Assembly (NCBI GenBank): GCA_010405405.1
Contig: MU004234.1
Location: forward strand, 2,523,988 to 2,587,987
Direction of reading: 5' to 3'
DNA: 64,000 nt
Source: Microthyrium microscopicum
Taxonomy: Eukaryota > Ascomycota > Dothideomycetes > Microthyriales > Microthyriaceae
Below, one piece after another: positions 13,494 to 26,093 of the stretch. The notes below the pieces were generated by a model. The model did no database searches and was not told where the DNA came from. It worked only from the letters and a program-made list of their open reading frames with translations. The translations under genes were made by a program, and so were the position numbers. Each line of letters begins with the position of its first letter. Position 1 is the stretch's first letter.

Positions 13494-15813
13494 TAATAAT
13501 AAGTAAAAGTAAATATATTAAAAAATAATTACTAAAATAAATAAGAATACTAAAAATAATCTTTACTATCTTAAAGTAAATTAGTAGATAATAAAGTAAA
13601 TTTAGGACTTACTTAAAGCGTATGTTATAAACTTAAATCTAGTAAAGGATAGCTTATAATACGCTTTTTATGTTTTTATTTTTATTAATTATAATATATA
13701 AAATATAAGCCTACTATTCTATACTTCTAAATATTCTAAATAAACTCTTAATTTATTCTTAAAGTTATTAATTATTACTAGGTAATAAGGTAGATAGATA
13801 TATAAGCCTTATAAGTTAAAAGTTTAATTACTTAGATTTTATAATATCCCTTTATAAATAAGCGTAATAACTAGTTAGTAATTACTATAGCTAGTAATAT
13901 ATTTTTAGATATTAGCTAACTCTAAGCTACTCTTTTACTACTTAATTATCTAGTATTTAGATATATATTATAATTACTACTTTTACTTATTAAGGACTAG
14001 TACTTTTTAACTTAAGGAGAACACTACTTAAATAAAGATATTTAGAAGTAGTTAACTAGCTTGCCTCTATATATTAATAAATTAATAATAATATTTATTA
14101 ATATCTATTTATATTATTTAGTATATATTAATAGAAAGTATATCTCTATCTTTCTTATAATATACTACTAATTATATACTAAGTAATAAAGTTTCTCTAT
14201 TTTTTTAGAGGCTTCTATATTTATGTTCTTTTAATAATAATATTTACTACTTTAGATTAATAATATATATTAAGATTTTTATCTAAAGAAAAATTAGGTA
14301 TATCTAAAGTATAACTACTAGCTAATAAATAATATAGTTAAATTACCTTAATAAGGCTACCTAGAGTCTTTACCTAATAAACTTAACCTTTCTAAAAAAG
14401 ATATATACTTTATACTAAAGTAAAAAGTATAACCTCTATTATATATTAAGGTTAACGTATTAGATATACCTATTAATATTAGATTAAGGTAGGATTACTT
14501 TTTATAGATAGGAATACTCTTAGTAAAATTAAGAGCTTATAGTTTATATAGGTTAATAATTCTATAACCTACTTATACTATTTATATTATTCCTAATATA
14601 GTGCTTATACTTCTTAAGAATATAGAGTAGTATATAGAATTATCTCTATATATAATAATAATAAGGCTATAATAATATTAGAAAGTCTTTAGAGAGCTTA
14701 GTTTAAATAAAAATTATAGTAGAAAATTATAGTAGTTAGCTTTAGTTTTTAGGCTTTACTTTCCTCCTAATTACTAACTTGCTAGTATTTAGTTTAAATA
14801 GTATTTAAATAACATACTAGTTTTTAACTAACTTTCTCTTATATTATAAAATATAAGCTCCTCTAATATATAGAATAACTTAATCGCTATACCCTAAACT
14901 AAAGTATAACTACTATATAAGCATAATAAGTTATATAAAACTATAGCCTTAAGAAAGCATTATTAGTAAAATAGGTAAAGAAAGAATAAGATTAGACTTA
15001 AAAGGTATACTAGAATTACTCTATTATAACTAATAAGTCTATCTATAAGATAAAATCTCTAAATAAGGAGGTAATTAGTTATTATTAATAAGCCTACTAT
15101 AGATAATAGTCTATAGTAAGCTATAACTAATAAAGAGTAGTAATATTATTTATATTCTATATATAGTATCTCTAAATAGTAAGTAGTTATAGTATTTAGT
15201 ATAACTAAAATACTAATTAATTAATAGTTAAAAACTATCTATATTACTATAGATTAACTTAGCGTAATATAATATATTAATATAAAACGTATTAATATTA
15301 AAAATATTAAGACTTTTTTTTAAAAGAAAAAAATTAATATAAAAAATACCTTACTATTTTAATTTTTTCTAGAAAGTATATTAAAGAAGGGTAATTAACG
15401 AAGTATAATAAGATATTTCTAATAATAAATACTAAAGTATAAATAGTTATAAAGATTATTATAATATTATCACCTTAAAAGGGTCTTAATATTAATTAAG
15501 ATTTATTAAGATACCTTTATAGTAATTTTACTAAGTATTAGTATAAATATACTACTTAATAAGCTTTATTATAGAAAGCTTTACTTACTTAAGTAATACG
15601 TAGTATTAAATAATACTACTTAGTAATAGAAAGGCTTTATAGCTATCCTAGCTAGTTAATACCTATATATCTAGAAAACTAGACTAAGTTATAAAGATAG
15701 GTTAAACTAGTAATCTCTACTAATTTTAGCTACTTTAAAGCTAAGTAATTATTAAATAGTATTTTAAAAAGTAACTATAAGTTATTCTTTTTATTTTACT
15801 AAAATAAATATAT

Positions 15814-15877
15814 ATAATAAGTAAAATAATATCTTAATCCTTTATATAATAGGTAAAATAATATTTTAATCCCTTAT
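15814..15877. repeat. 32-bp tandem duplication
   Basis: There are two adjacent 32-bp copies, each beginning ATAATARGTAAAATAATAT and ending in TTAATCC(C/T)TTATAT. They differ at a few transition positions. They lie within the RIP block and no function is evident. Confidence 0.6.
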
Positions 15878-17640
15878 ATAAGGCATCTCTCTATAAAAAA
15901 TAGATACCTTAATATATTCTAATAGATTATTTATAGAACGCGCGTTATAAGTAAAATACTAAGTATTTTATTATAAAGTATCTTATTATATATATTCTCT
16001 TAAGTAGTCCTTAGAGAGGAATAGTATAGTAAGCTTTATAATTAATTTTATGTATATAAAAGTATACTATATTAAAGAATATAGAATTAAGAGTAAAGAA
16101 AGCCTTTTAGCTAAAAAAGCTTACTCTATAATAGTAAGATATTATTCCTAAAGTAATATTTACTACTAAATTATTATAATAAGACTACGTAAGTATAAAA
16201 CTACTATATAGTATAAGCTTAATATTATTATAAATTCTACGCGATTTTTAACGTTATATATTAGAATTTATTAAGATTTTACTCCTATTTTTTTATAAAA
16301 GAGCTAAAAAAACATTATTCTCTTACTTACTTAGCTCTTAATATAGCTATAAAGAAACTTAATAAGACTTAAGTATATATACTACTTACTATATAAACTA
16401 GCTTAGCGCTACTTAAATATAATAGCTAGATTAGAGTTATAGTCTTCTTCTTACTTAATACTAAAAAATATTACTTTACTAAATCTTTTTTATTATAATT
16501 TTATTACCTAATTATATTAATTATACTTAATTTAATAAAGAAAGACAAACTTATATATAATTTAGCTTTATAAGATTATTATATAGTAATACTAACTATC
16601 TTAGTACTAATCTTACGCTATTTCCTTACTTTTTTTATATTCTTATAGATATAGTATTCTATAATAGTAAGCTAGCTCCTTAAATATTTAAGTATAGATA
16701 TATTTTATAAGATAATTAGTATTTATAAGAAATACTTACGTCTTTAATATTAGTAGTTTTACTAATTAGTAAGCTAAATAGTATATATAATAGTTTAGTA
16801 TATAAGCTAAGAAATATAGGCCTACTAAAACGTAACTTTACCTTATATAATATAAATAGAAAAGTTTAAAATACTCTATATTAACGTTTTAAAGCTTACG
16901 TAATTATATTAAAAGCTAGAAATTACTTTTAAAGATATAAATTAGTAATAGAAGAGTATTAGAAAATATTATAGCTAAAGAGATAGAAGTTTTTAATAAC
17001 TTAAACTTACTAAAAGTTAGTAAAGTAATTATAAGTAAAAAGGATAATACGCTAGAATAATATTATTTAGTAAGGAATTACGCTCTCTTTACTATTAAGA
17101 TATAACGCCTAACCTAAAAAGATAATATATAAAGGAATAACTTAAGAACCTATAAAAAGGATAATACTATAAAAGAGATATCGTAGCTAAGGCTTACCTA
17201 TAAGCTAATTTAGTAAGGAACTACTACTACTAAGCTTTACTAAACTTTATTATAGTTATAAATTTATAACTTTATTTTTATTCTTTTAAGAAAGGAGCCT
17301 TATAATACTTACTTTAATTAAAACCCTTATATAGTATTATTTTATTTATTAAAGCTATTTTAAGAAAGATATTATAAGTATAGTCCTCTTAAAAAATATT
17401 CCTTTACTAAATTTAGTAAGCTTCCTTATAAATTAATATCTTTACTTATAATATATTCTTATAACTATACTAAAATTTACATATAGCCCTTTTATATAAG
17501 CTATAATAATATATTAGGGCTCTCTCTTACTAATATTTAGTAATAATATTACTTTTAAAGAAGATTTATACTATTACGTAACTAAAAATAAATTACCTTA
17601 AAAGTATTTTCTAAAAATAGCCCTTACTAAGACGAGTCTA

Positions 17641-20600
17641 ATGGTATAAAGCATATTATGATTTAGTATTATAGTGGTAGTTATTTTGGGAGGTGAAGAG
17701 GCAAATTCTAAGTATTTTGGTATTCCAACATGAGGTACAGTTTGTTGCGTGTTCCAAAATGAGGTACGGTTTGTTGCACTTTGGCCCTTATTGCGCGCCG
17801 TACCAACCACCAAATGATGGTTCTGAGTCAGTGAGTCCTGACTCTGCTAATCCACTCGTGCCACTATCGTCGGAGCATTCGTTGGTTCCATGATAAGATC
17901 AATGGCGTTTTGGTCGGTCGGTGCATCATCAAATAGGCCTGGTCTCCCTCATACTTTCCAGGACTGGTAAAGCACACCGTAAAGATGTTTGAAACAATGC
18001 TTAGCTGCCCACGCGAAAGCCACGAGGAGACCACGCGACGGACAAGATAATCGAATCGAGACAACCGAGTCCATTGAAACCACCGTGTCTGGGTGGCCTT
18101 GATGCGGCAATGTCCACTTAGAAGCCCGAGGCCCCCCATAGCCGAATCATGGAAAGATTCCATCAGGCCAATTCCACGTGTCTTGGTCTTTTCTTCTTCT
18201 CTTTTTCCTTGTCTCATAAGCACATAAGACGTCCGATGGAAATCGAGCTTATTACTGCCTACTGCATATCATACTTCGTATAAAATGCCACGCGACTTCC
18301 ACTGGTGCATTATTTCCACATGTCCATACACAACTGCTTTTGCATCTTATTCCTCAACATTTGTATATCAAATAATCTTCACGATAACTATTCTTTCCAT
18401 TGGCGGCGCTAAGACATCTCAGTCATTGCTTTCTGGTAGCCTAGCATTGACGCCAAGTACCGTACCATGTCTCGCAATTGTCTTCTCAAATTCCATCTAG
18501 GGATTCTAGACCATTTCAAATTTAATTTGAATCAAGAACCGTCCTCTTGGGTCTTTGTTCTGCGAAATCACATAGTGCTAATCTATTCCAGATGGTCGAA
18601 TTGGTACACTACCAAGCCAAACACGTGGAATAGATTCATTCATCTGGTCCTTGTCAACTCTCCCAGATTTTCCAGATAGGTACAAAGTTATACCAATGGA
18701 TATCCGTAGTATTTCTAGTATCATTTCAACGACCAACCGCGTTCACCAATGGCTGATTTACCTGTGGCGAATGATTTACTACTTGCAACCTCTTGTCTCA
18801 CCTTTCTCAATATGTCTACTATCTGAAACACTACATCCTACATCCCGCAATCCATTCCGACCATGGATCCTTGCCTTCAGCCTATATATCAGCTGCGTTA
18901 AGGTAGTTCTTGCCGGCTTCTCTCCAACCATGACTAAGGGGTCCCCGATGTTGCATGGATGGGCAACGGGTATCCAGTACATGTCCCAAGTAGCTGGAAC
19001 TCGCCACATGTAATCAATCCAGTTTCATATTCAGCTTGCCAAAGTACATGATAAGAGGCTGGAAATTACGACACTTGAAAAGCAATCGGGAGTTCAGTGT
19101 CTCAACAACACTTGTTCAGATTTCTAGAAGTCTTAGCCAAATTCTTGAACTTCCGTGCCGATTCCAGAACAAAAAGTATAATTTTGTTTCTCTGTACATC
19201 ATCCGTGGACCCAGACTGCCGACGACGGTTGTCTCATCACCACATGGCACACCTGCATGTCCACCAGGTTGTCAGCCACAGTATCACGCATCGGATGCAT
19301 GCATGCAACGTGGGAAACGACACGGGTATAGTCATATTTCGCCTCTGTGTCCGTGAGTAACAAATCGCCGCCGCCGTCGCTGCGTAGGCTACCTAGTTCA
19401 TCATTGTTAGCACTTATAATTTAATGTTATGGCAAGACATCATATTTGGGTAGACTAGCAGCATCAAACAAAGCCAACCTTGCTCCGTCACTGTTGAACT
19501 TTCCGGCCTCGCCGGGCTGGGTAAACTAGAGCTAGGCTGTCCAGAATTAAAGGGCCACGCGAAGAACAGATAAGGACTTTTCTAGCCGAGATCCAAGGAA
19601 ATGTTCCTTGATGGAAAAGGCCCGGCCATACTCCTTGCACACCGTCTTTGGTCCCATCGTCGTCCAATGGCGTTGGGTTACCTAGAAACGAATCATGGAC
19701 CCAGGACCACGTGGGCACAGGCAGCGGCACGATCCGGTCTAATGAATTGAGCAGAGAGTTGCCCATGAATAATGATGCACGGTGGATTGTGGTTGTTGAG
19801 TTCTGGATCATCAAACTTGAGAAAGTCTTGTAGCGTCGGAGCCTTCGGGGCAAGACTGCTCTTTCTGATATAGTGTTCCCGCTAGCTATCGGATCCATTG
19901 TGTCGGCATATAATCCTGGAATATAAGTTCTTGGCTCATAATATGATTTGATGGCTCAGAGTGCTGCTTTTATTTATAGATAGGTGCAGGCATGGCTATA
20001 GAGCGCTAACTTTGTAAATAGGAGAGGATTGGATAACAGGATTGTGGTAAATGACAAGGACATACTCTTCTTTAATGACACGCAGGCCAATTGCAGACCA
20101 TTTCCTCCAGTAAGCTTTTCAAGATAACCTTGCGTGCATTGTTCAAAGAGTAAAGTTGCAAACGTTTAAAAAAGGCTTTCACGAAGTCAGATAACTTTGA
20201 CAAGGCGAAGTTGCTGTTCTACCAGTTGCCGACTATCCATTCTTATGTCAACCATATGCACAATAGGTAGGTTCGATGTAGCTGTAGCTAGCACGATTAG
20301 AATGTGAGCATATTTTGATGCCGACATCGTATGCTTTCGCATAAAAATACGAAGAGATAGGCAAGCGGATAGAAAACTAGATCCGGTCGAAATCAAACTA
20401 AGAAACTACACAAGTGAAGAAAGAGGAATATGAAATAGAGGTTCCAAATACGACTTTTGCAAGGGAGACAACGTTTAGGCGGAGGGTACATGATACTAAT
20501 GTAGGTTTTTATAATACGCCGTATGGGATATGCACTGGCCAAACAACACGGCATCTCATGCAAAGTCCAATGCGAGTACGAATTACGACTATTGCCGAGA

Positions 20601-21333
20601 TTTTGAGCCAGCAGGATGAATTAAGATCACGTTTCTTTTACTACTCTGACCAGGAAATCGTACCTTCATACTAAGTTCATATCTATTCTTACATGTTTCG
20701 TGCGCACTTTCGTTGCTTTGACAAATTCATTGTCAAGACCAGATTTCGAAAGTAAAGCCAGCCTTCGTAGAATAACACTGGGACATCAGGCACATGAATA
20801 CAATTTGAAACGGATTCTTGAAGATGCAAGATGTTCATTGTAGTCTGCCGCTCAGTACTTCTCCGTTATGTCATCAAGTATACTGTGAGCATTCTCATCG
20901 ACTTGTAATTCAATATAAGAACTACTTGGCCATTTCTAAAAGTTCCTATGAGCTTGGATTTGGTAAGCTGTACAATTATCTCCCCTATTCGAAAGTTATA
21001 TCTCAAGGAAATAGAGTTCCTAGTCTACATAACTTTTACAAGGGCAGCCTCCCTTATAATCTTTGATATCATCACATTGGATCTTTTGTCCACCAAGTAG
21101 ATTTCTTTTGAAGACGCCTGAGTGCTGCGTGAATTATACAACATACGAGTCGTTCGAGTAATAATATGAGGTCACACTGATGGGTTATACTTGAGATTGT
21201 GGTGAATGGGACAACTTATTCTCATTATAAATTAGCTTTAAACTTTGCAATTCTTGTACAATCAATCATCTTCCCGCTCCTGCTCCAAGCCTCTATCCAA
21301 GCTCTGTTTTCACACAATAATGACTTTGACTCT
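17641..21333. other. Gene-poor stretch of normal composition
   Basis: Base composition is ordinary, but no frame here shows a recognisable domain, a plausible exon chain or a signal peptide. The longest candidates are a 119-codon minus frame (17,864-18,223), a 120-codon plus frame (18,651-19,013) and a 136-codon minus frame from an ATG at 19,898. None can be extended by splicing into a family I know. It may hold degraded gene remnants or lineage-specific short genes. Confidence 0.5.
17720..17777. repeat. 29-bp tandem repeat at RIP boundary
   Basis: There are two adjacent 29-bp units, identical at 26 of 29 positions, each containing the core ATGAGGTAC(A/G)GTTTGTTGC. They sit about 80 bp inside the normal-composition DNA next to the AT-rich block. 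Short subterminal repeats are common in DNA transposon ends, so this may be the spared right end of the element filling 13.5-17.7 kb. No partner end was found. Confidence 0.65.
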
Positions 21334-22557
21334 TCAAAAACCGTTCTTTTTGATGAAATTTTGAATGTGTTGGTATGCATTCATAGCTTCGTAGTGGAAG
21401 TTGATTCCATGTCCGGAACCGGGCACGACGTACCAGTCGGAATTGTTATTGGCGTTTGGATAGAGATTGTCTTTGACTGCAGCGAGCTTGTTATATGGGA
21501 ACATACAATCACCGTGACAATTTGGTAGGTCGTACTCGCCAGTCACCACTTCTATAGGTCCAGTGAAGTTTTCGGCGACCGCAAATGTTCCAAACGTCAG
21601 GTATTCGCCCAAAGTGATGGTTGACTTCGTCGCGTCAGCAAGTTCGAGGATTTTTGGGTCAAATCCAGGTGCTCGAAAGAAGAAGAACTGGTCACCAAGT
21701 GCCGAACTTGAGGTCAGGTAGCCATTAGACAGATTGGAGAAGCGAGAAGGTACGGCTTGGGAAGCAATTGTTAGATCTAAACCAGCAAATGCAATAGGTT
21801 CGCCGTCCGTGGCATTGGAAAATCCCGTGAAAACGGCAGCGTCAACATCTTTGGGGTATGCGGCCGTGAGAAGTTGCAATTGGAAGCTGCCGTAAGAATG
21901 GCCCACGCCTACAACATGCTCAAATTTTTGACCTGCAATGCCGCCGGTTCGGAGAAGATGGACAAGTTCGTGTACGATGGAAACTTGGAGACCTGTTTGT
22001 ACAACTTGTAACGCGTCAGGATGATCGGAGAGACCTGTACCAAGACGATCGAAGAAGAAAGTGGTGTATCCTTGCTCTGCAGCAGAATCTACATATGAGT
22101 AGCCCGGCGCGACATTCCAGTAATTTCGATCAAAACCGCTACCAGGCACGAGAAGTTGAATCGTCGTGGAGTTGATTACGCCCTGGGCAGCAGGGAAGCA
22201 GAGCTCCGAGTAGATTCCATAGGTTCCACTGACATGGGTTTGGTTCCCTACAAGCCGTTGTCTGACTGTTGAGTCGATTTGAACGCTCTCGACGAAGAGT
22301 TCCGTGACTGCAGTTTGATTTGTTGGCACTCCACCGTTGATGTGAAGATTTGTTCCCGATGCTGTGACATCTACTAAGCCTGAAATGCAAATGGCTTTGC
22401 CATTGGCCGACGGCTGTACAGTTGCATTCGTGAATCCAGCCTTGTAGCCAGCTGGAATATTCGCAATGTCGGTCTGGCTTGTGGGATTTTGGTTGACGGG
22501 AGCGGCATGTACACATGCGATCAGTGCCATGACAGCCGAAAAAGTGCGCGAATGCAT
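21334..22557 (-). CDS. Secreted alpha/beta hydrolase
   Basis: This intronless gene encodes 407 aa. I chose the internal ATG at 22,557 because it opens with a clear signal peptide (MHSRTFSAVMALIACVHAAP). An in-frame ATG at 22,650 would add 31 residues in front of it. The fold is an alpha/beta hydrolase: oxyanion region near LLVPGSGFDRNYW (136-148), FFFDRLGTG (167-175), nucleophile elbow GHSYG with Ser221, acid Asp343 in GEYD, and His383 in GSGHG. Many N-x-S/T sites and paired cysteines fit an extracellular glycoprotein. The substrate is unknown; the family includes esterases, lipases and epoxide-hydrolase-like enzymes. It is transcribed divergently from the EXPERA gene across 765 bp. Confidence 0.88.
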   Translation of the reverse strand: MHSRTFSAVMALIACVHAAPVNQNPTSQTDIANIPAGYKAGFTNATVQPSANGKAICISGLVDVTASGTNLHINGGVPTNQTAVTELFVESVQIDSTVRQRLVGNQTHVSGTYGIYSELCFPAAQGVINSTTIQLLVPGSGFDRNYWNVAPGYSYVDSAAEQGYTTFFFDRLGTGLSDHPDALQVVQTGLQVSIVHELVHLLRTGGIAGQKFEHVVGVGHSYGSFQLQLLTAAYPKDVDAAVFTGFSNATDGEPIAFAGLDLTIASQAVPSRFSNLSNGYLTSSSALGDQFFFFRAPGFDPKILELADATKSTITLGEYLTFGTFAVAENFTGPIEVVTGEYDLPNCHGDCMFPYNKLAAVKDNLYPNANNNSDWYVVPGSGHGINFHYEAMNAYQHIQNFIKKNGF

Positions 22558-23322
22558 TTTCGTTGAAGTATGAATGATTAGGATCTGAAGTAGAGAAGAC
22601 TGTCGTTTGAGATGTTCTGTTCTGAAGGTTTGGGTTTCTTCTATTGGCATCCAGGAGCCGCCTACTTATACTCGTGAAGATTCCACTTGCCTGTGTCTAG
22701 AGACATGGGATGAAGGTTCCGTGTCTTCCGTGCCTCCTGCACACTTTGACAGAGGGACAACTTTCAAGCTCTTTACGGTTGACCGTATACGAGTAACAGT
22801 TCGCGACATACATGCATACTGACGTACCGAGACTAAATGTTCGTCAATATAATATCCTGGGAAATGGCATGCTTCAATAGCTTGGATGAAAGTAGTGCTG
22901 ACAAATGACTCGCTAGAAAGCGATGCTACATATTTTCAAGTTACGGGCTTCAGAGAATGTCGGAGTTGGTGTTGTCAAAAGTCAACTGCATTCAAGCTCA
23001 GGGGTTGTACATTCGCATTTCGTATTTCGTATTTCGCATTTAGCCTGATATTCACCACCCGTTGACTTGGAATCGGAATTTTCGTATCTCGCATTCTGCT
23101 GTTTGTCTAAAGTATGTAATCAAATGCGGTTATACAAATTTGGAACGTGGTAACTCCTTTCCTCTTGTATTCCTGCGGAAAGTATATATATTCCATTTGA
23201 AGGTACGATTTAATGTCCACAACATTACATCTTTTCCATTCACTTTCATCTACGAGTTCATTCTTCTAAAAGTCAATTAACTGCCACTCAAACTCAATCC
23301 GTCAGTCTTCACCTTCGCAAAA
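22558..23322. promoter_or_regulatory. Divergent intergenic region, hydrolase / EXPERA gene
   Basis: This 765-bp gap separates two divergent genes and must hold both promoters. It includes a 4 x 7-bp tandem repeat (23,013-23,040). No other gene is visible. Confidence 0.5.
23013..23040. repeat. 7-bp tandem repeat, four units
   Basis: Four consecutive heptamers TCGYATT lie in the divergent promoter region (TCGCATT, TCGTATT, TCGTATT, TCGCATT). Related TCGTATC and TCGCATT words recur within the next 60 bp. Confidence 0.7.
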
Positions 23323-24193
23323 ATGCATTCTTCACGAGTTCGCTCCAGTGGATCTACTCAAGTGGTTCTCCCAGCTTCAAAGTCGAGCGCCTTCTCCAAG
23401 ATGCTGCCTATCGACAAATCGGTTCATATCACATCGAGTCTGACATTGGCATGGCTGCTAATCAGTATTCCACTCGTGATCTGGGTACCTATTCATTTCT
23501 GCCTTGTTTGTAGAGTTATACTTACCAACTCCTAGGACTGTGGATTTGTTCTTCTCAGACCCTGGACTATGCCTGGAGGTGCCCTTCACTGGCCCATTTG
23601 GGCTCCATATGAGATCTACGTGCGAACAGATTACATCTATGGTTGGAAAGCCATCGAGGAGAACAACGGCTTCACGGCAGCGCAAGGGTTTATGAACATC
23701 CCAGAAACCATGCTTTACCTCTATTACCTTTATGTCGTTTACACCCAAGGTGTTCAACCAAAGTCTCTCTCTGCAGGATCGAAACCCAGCTTTCTCGCCG
23801 AGAGATATGTTGGGGGTCGGGCTGGTGCACTGGCACTAACAGCCGTTTTCACTGGAGCTGTTATGACATTGGCTAAGACGGTGCTGTATGGTATGTATTT
23901 ACTAGCTCGCTCTCAGCCATCAGACTGCTGACAATTGTAGGACTCAATGAGTTCTTTTCTGGGTATAGCAATGTGGGACACAATGATTTGAGTTCTCTCG
24001 TATCCTTTTGGATTATCCCAAAGTAAGCCTTTTCAATTTTCGTTATCCTTAGCAGAACTGATTGTGGTACAGTGGAGCATGGCTTGTAGCCACAGCTATC
24101 ATGGCTGTTGCATACGGCAAAGAGATTGTGGAGAGATTATCTTTGGCCGTCCCAAGTTCACCAGAGGAGCTGTCTTCCGTAAAGAACGATTAG
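23323..24193 (+). CDS. EXPERA/EBP-like membrane protein
   Basis: There are four exons: 23,323-23,484, 23,536-23,890, 23,941-24,022 and 24,073-24,193 (introns 50-51 bp), giving 239 aa. After a short N-terminus come four hydrophobic segments: VHITSSLTLAWLLISIPLVI, PETMLYLYYLYVV, ALALTAVFTGAVMTLAKTV and WLVATAIMAVAY. Spliced motifs include DCGFVLLRPW, WAPYEIYVRTDYIYGW and NIPETM. They match the EXPERA fold of sterol delta8-delta7 isomerase (EBP) and TMEM97, in which an acidic residue in an E-Y..D.RY-like motif is catalytic. Location is probably the ER membrane. The substrate is unknown, either a sterol or a cluster metabolite. A Zn2Cys6 gene follows convergently after 254 bp. Confidence 0.8.
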
Positions 24194-24447
24194 AGCTTGA
24201 TGAGCATCGTGGGCACGCGGGATCAGGCTGACAGATCGTTGAAGTTGTAATGTTCCATACTGGACACGGAAGCTGTTCTTGAAGGCGAGCATGCCGGAGT
24301 TTCTGGGTTTATTTCTTAATTCATGTACTGCATATTCTGTTCGAATTTTAGATTGCGAAGGAGATAGTCTTAATAGCAAGTGTTGTCTTTTGAGGAAATA
24401 CCAATTCTTATAGCAGTAGTGAATAAGATACTCTCAATAGCAGAGTC

Positions 24448-25917
24448 TCAAAGTCCGCTGAATCCACCACCTAATGGCGAAGATAGGCTTTTGCCTGCCC
24501 CGTGTTGCTTGAACTCCGTCAGAACGAGATTTTGAAGCAGCCAAGTGATCCAGCCTTCCCATTCTTTACCAATCTTGCTATGAATGGTCTGAAGTAGACG
24601 TCTACTCATGCCCTGCACAAACCACACATGTTCAGCCTTGTTGAGCAGTAGCGAGTAATGGGCCAGTATGATGAGTGCCTCTGGTCTGAACTCTTTAACC
24701 ATGCTTAAGAACACTTCTGGGACTTTGATGGGCCAAGCGTATATGATTGTGACTATGTCGACCTGTCGATCGTCGGAAAATGATGCAACCAATGAACAAT
24801 TGTCCTGTAGCAAAGCGACGGTATCGTTGAACGCTTGAATTTCCACTTCCGTGAATTTTCCTGGTGATTGTACCCAGAGTTGACTCAGCTCTGTCAGTTT
24901 GTCTCTGATAACGGGATCCTCAGCATTCGGCGGCGTAGGGTCTTCTGGCCGAGGGAATAGAATTGGCTTCAGAAGGCTGGTTCCCATCCATTCGAACGTC
25001 GCATTGAGAAGTATATATACACCTCGTAGGAGACTGGCCCATTCGATTTGCGAATCCTCCTCAAACGTTGATGTGTCTGAGAAGAATAAATCGGCGGCTT
25101 GATTGGACGATGCCCAGGCGTACGCAGCGATTAGTGTCGAGAAGGCAAGACACGCATCGCAGTTTTCAGGTGTGATGTTCGACATTGCAATGCGGAACTT
25201 GCTCAGTCCGAGTTCATGATGCGCAGAGGCTTCACCTTGTAGCAAAGCCTTGCGCTCTGGTTGAGAGAGTGCCAAATGTAATGCTGAGAGAGCCAGAATA
25301 CCATGGAGGAGGAAGTCGTGCGTGAAAGCAATTTGAGGTACTACCTGCTGCCATATTTGTTGCAATTCTGTCCGATTTGACAATGTGAAGCTGGTAGTAG
25401 TGGTGTAGAAATGCAACAACTCGAGATTGCCTACCTCCAGGCTAAGACCACTCTGAGCGACAACTGATGGGCCGTCTGAGATAGTAGATGTAGATCGAGA
25501 TCCACCGCGGATGTTGGGTTGATGTGGAGAGAGTAACGGTCCTCCTATTGTGGCGTTTGTAGCAGTAGACGAGGTCGATATTGTGCTGGGATAAGTGCAC
25601 GTCGACTGAAGCCTCCTACAATGGCTACACGATGGTTTCCGCTCATCACACTAGATGAAAATAATCAGCGCCAATTAATCAAGCAAACGAGGTTTTGCAA
25701 GGAAGCACAAGCAATTAACACATGGGACAAGCGTCTTAATTCGACAAGATTTATGGCTGGAATAGATAGGTACAAATGATAGCGAGAGAACAAAAACGAG
25801 GCAGTGGCATACCTTTATTTTCTTCTGCTTACATTGTTGACATCCGCTTCTACTCTTTTTGTGGGGTCTTCTCTGTCCAGGAACTTTGTGACCTGCGTCC
25901 GGCGGTGTCACTGGCAT
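24448..25917 (-). CDS. Zn2Cys6 transcription factor
   Basis: Exon 1 is 25,917-25,813, followed by a 162-bp intron and exon 2 at 25,650-24,448, giving 435 aa. Splicing rebuilds a complete binuclear zinc cluster: CQQC, KQKKIK, CDERKPSC, SHC, RRLQSTC (Cys26 to Cys53 spacing C-x2-C-x6-C-x6-C-x2-C-x6-C). The remainder starting LELLHFYTTTTSFTLSN resembles the fungal-specific regulators of the sterol-uptake (Upc2/Ecm22-like) type. That assignment rests on pattern memory and is tentative. The ATG lies only 147 bp from the left end of the DNA transposon, so its promoter now includes transposon sequence. It probably acts in the nucleus and may control neighbouring genes. Confidence 0.85.
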
Positions 25918-26064
25918 TCTTCCTTGGAATGCAGCCTGAAAGAAGCTCGATTACTATGGTACGAACGTGAGGCGATATGCAGACTCAATTTACTTGTCTT
26001 TTCAAGATAATGTCAGCTAGGAGAGGGTTGAAGAGTTCGAGAGAGTTGTAGACAAAGGATGATA

Positions 26065-26093
26065 CAGTGCTGCCAAGGTTATGTTGTCCCCCC
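26065..26093 (+). repeat. Left terminal inverted repeat
   Basis: This starts CAGTGCTGCCAAGGTTATGT and ends in a run of C. It is a 28/29 inverted match to 30,038-30,066 and is preceded by TA. Confidence 0.88.

Larger units (their letters stand above)
1..17640. repeat. AT-rich RIP-degraded repeat block
   Basis: The block is built almost wholly from TA-rich sequence, with no open frame of useful length on either strand. CpA and TpG dinucleotides are almost absent while CpT, TpC, ApG and GpG remain. This is the footprint of CpA-to-TpA repeat-induced point mutation acting on both strands. Composition changes sharply to normal gene-like DNA near 17,640. Contents that can be recognised are an LTR retrotransposon (4,710-13,488), a possible nested insertion inside it, and small tandem repeats. 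The stretches 1-4,704 and 13,494-17,640 are also repeat relics, but I could not assign a family. Confidence 0.93.

Noticed and set aside
19488-19898. 136-codon minus-strand frame with a PTWSWV segment
   Set aside because: It faintly recalls the PSWSWAS motif of HET proteins, but the surrounding residues do not match.
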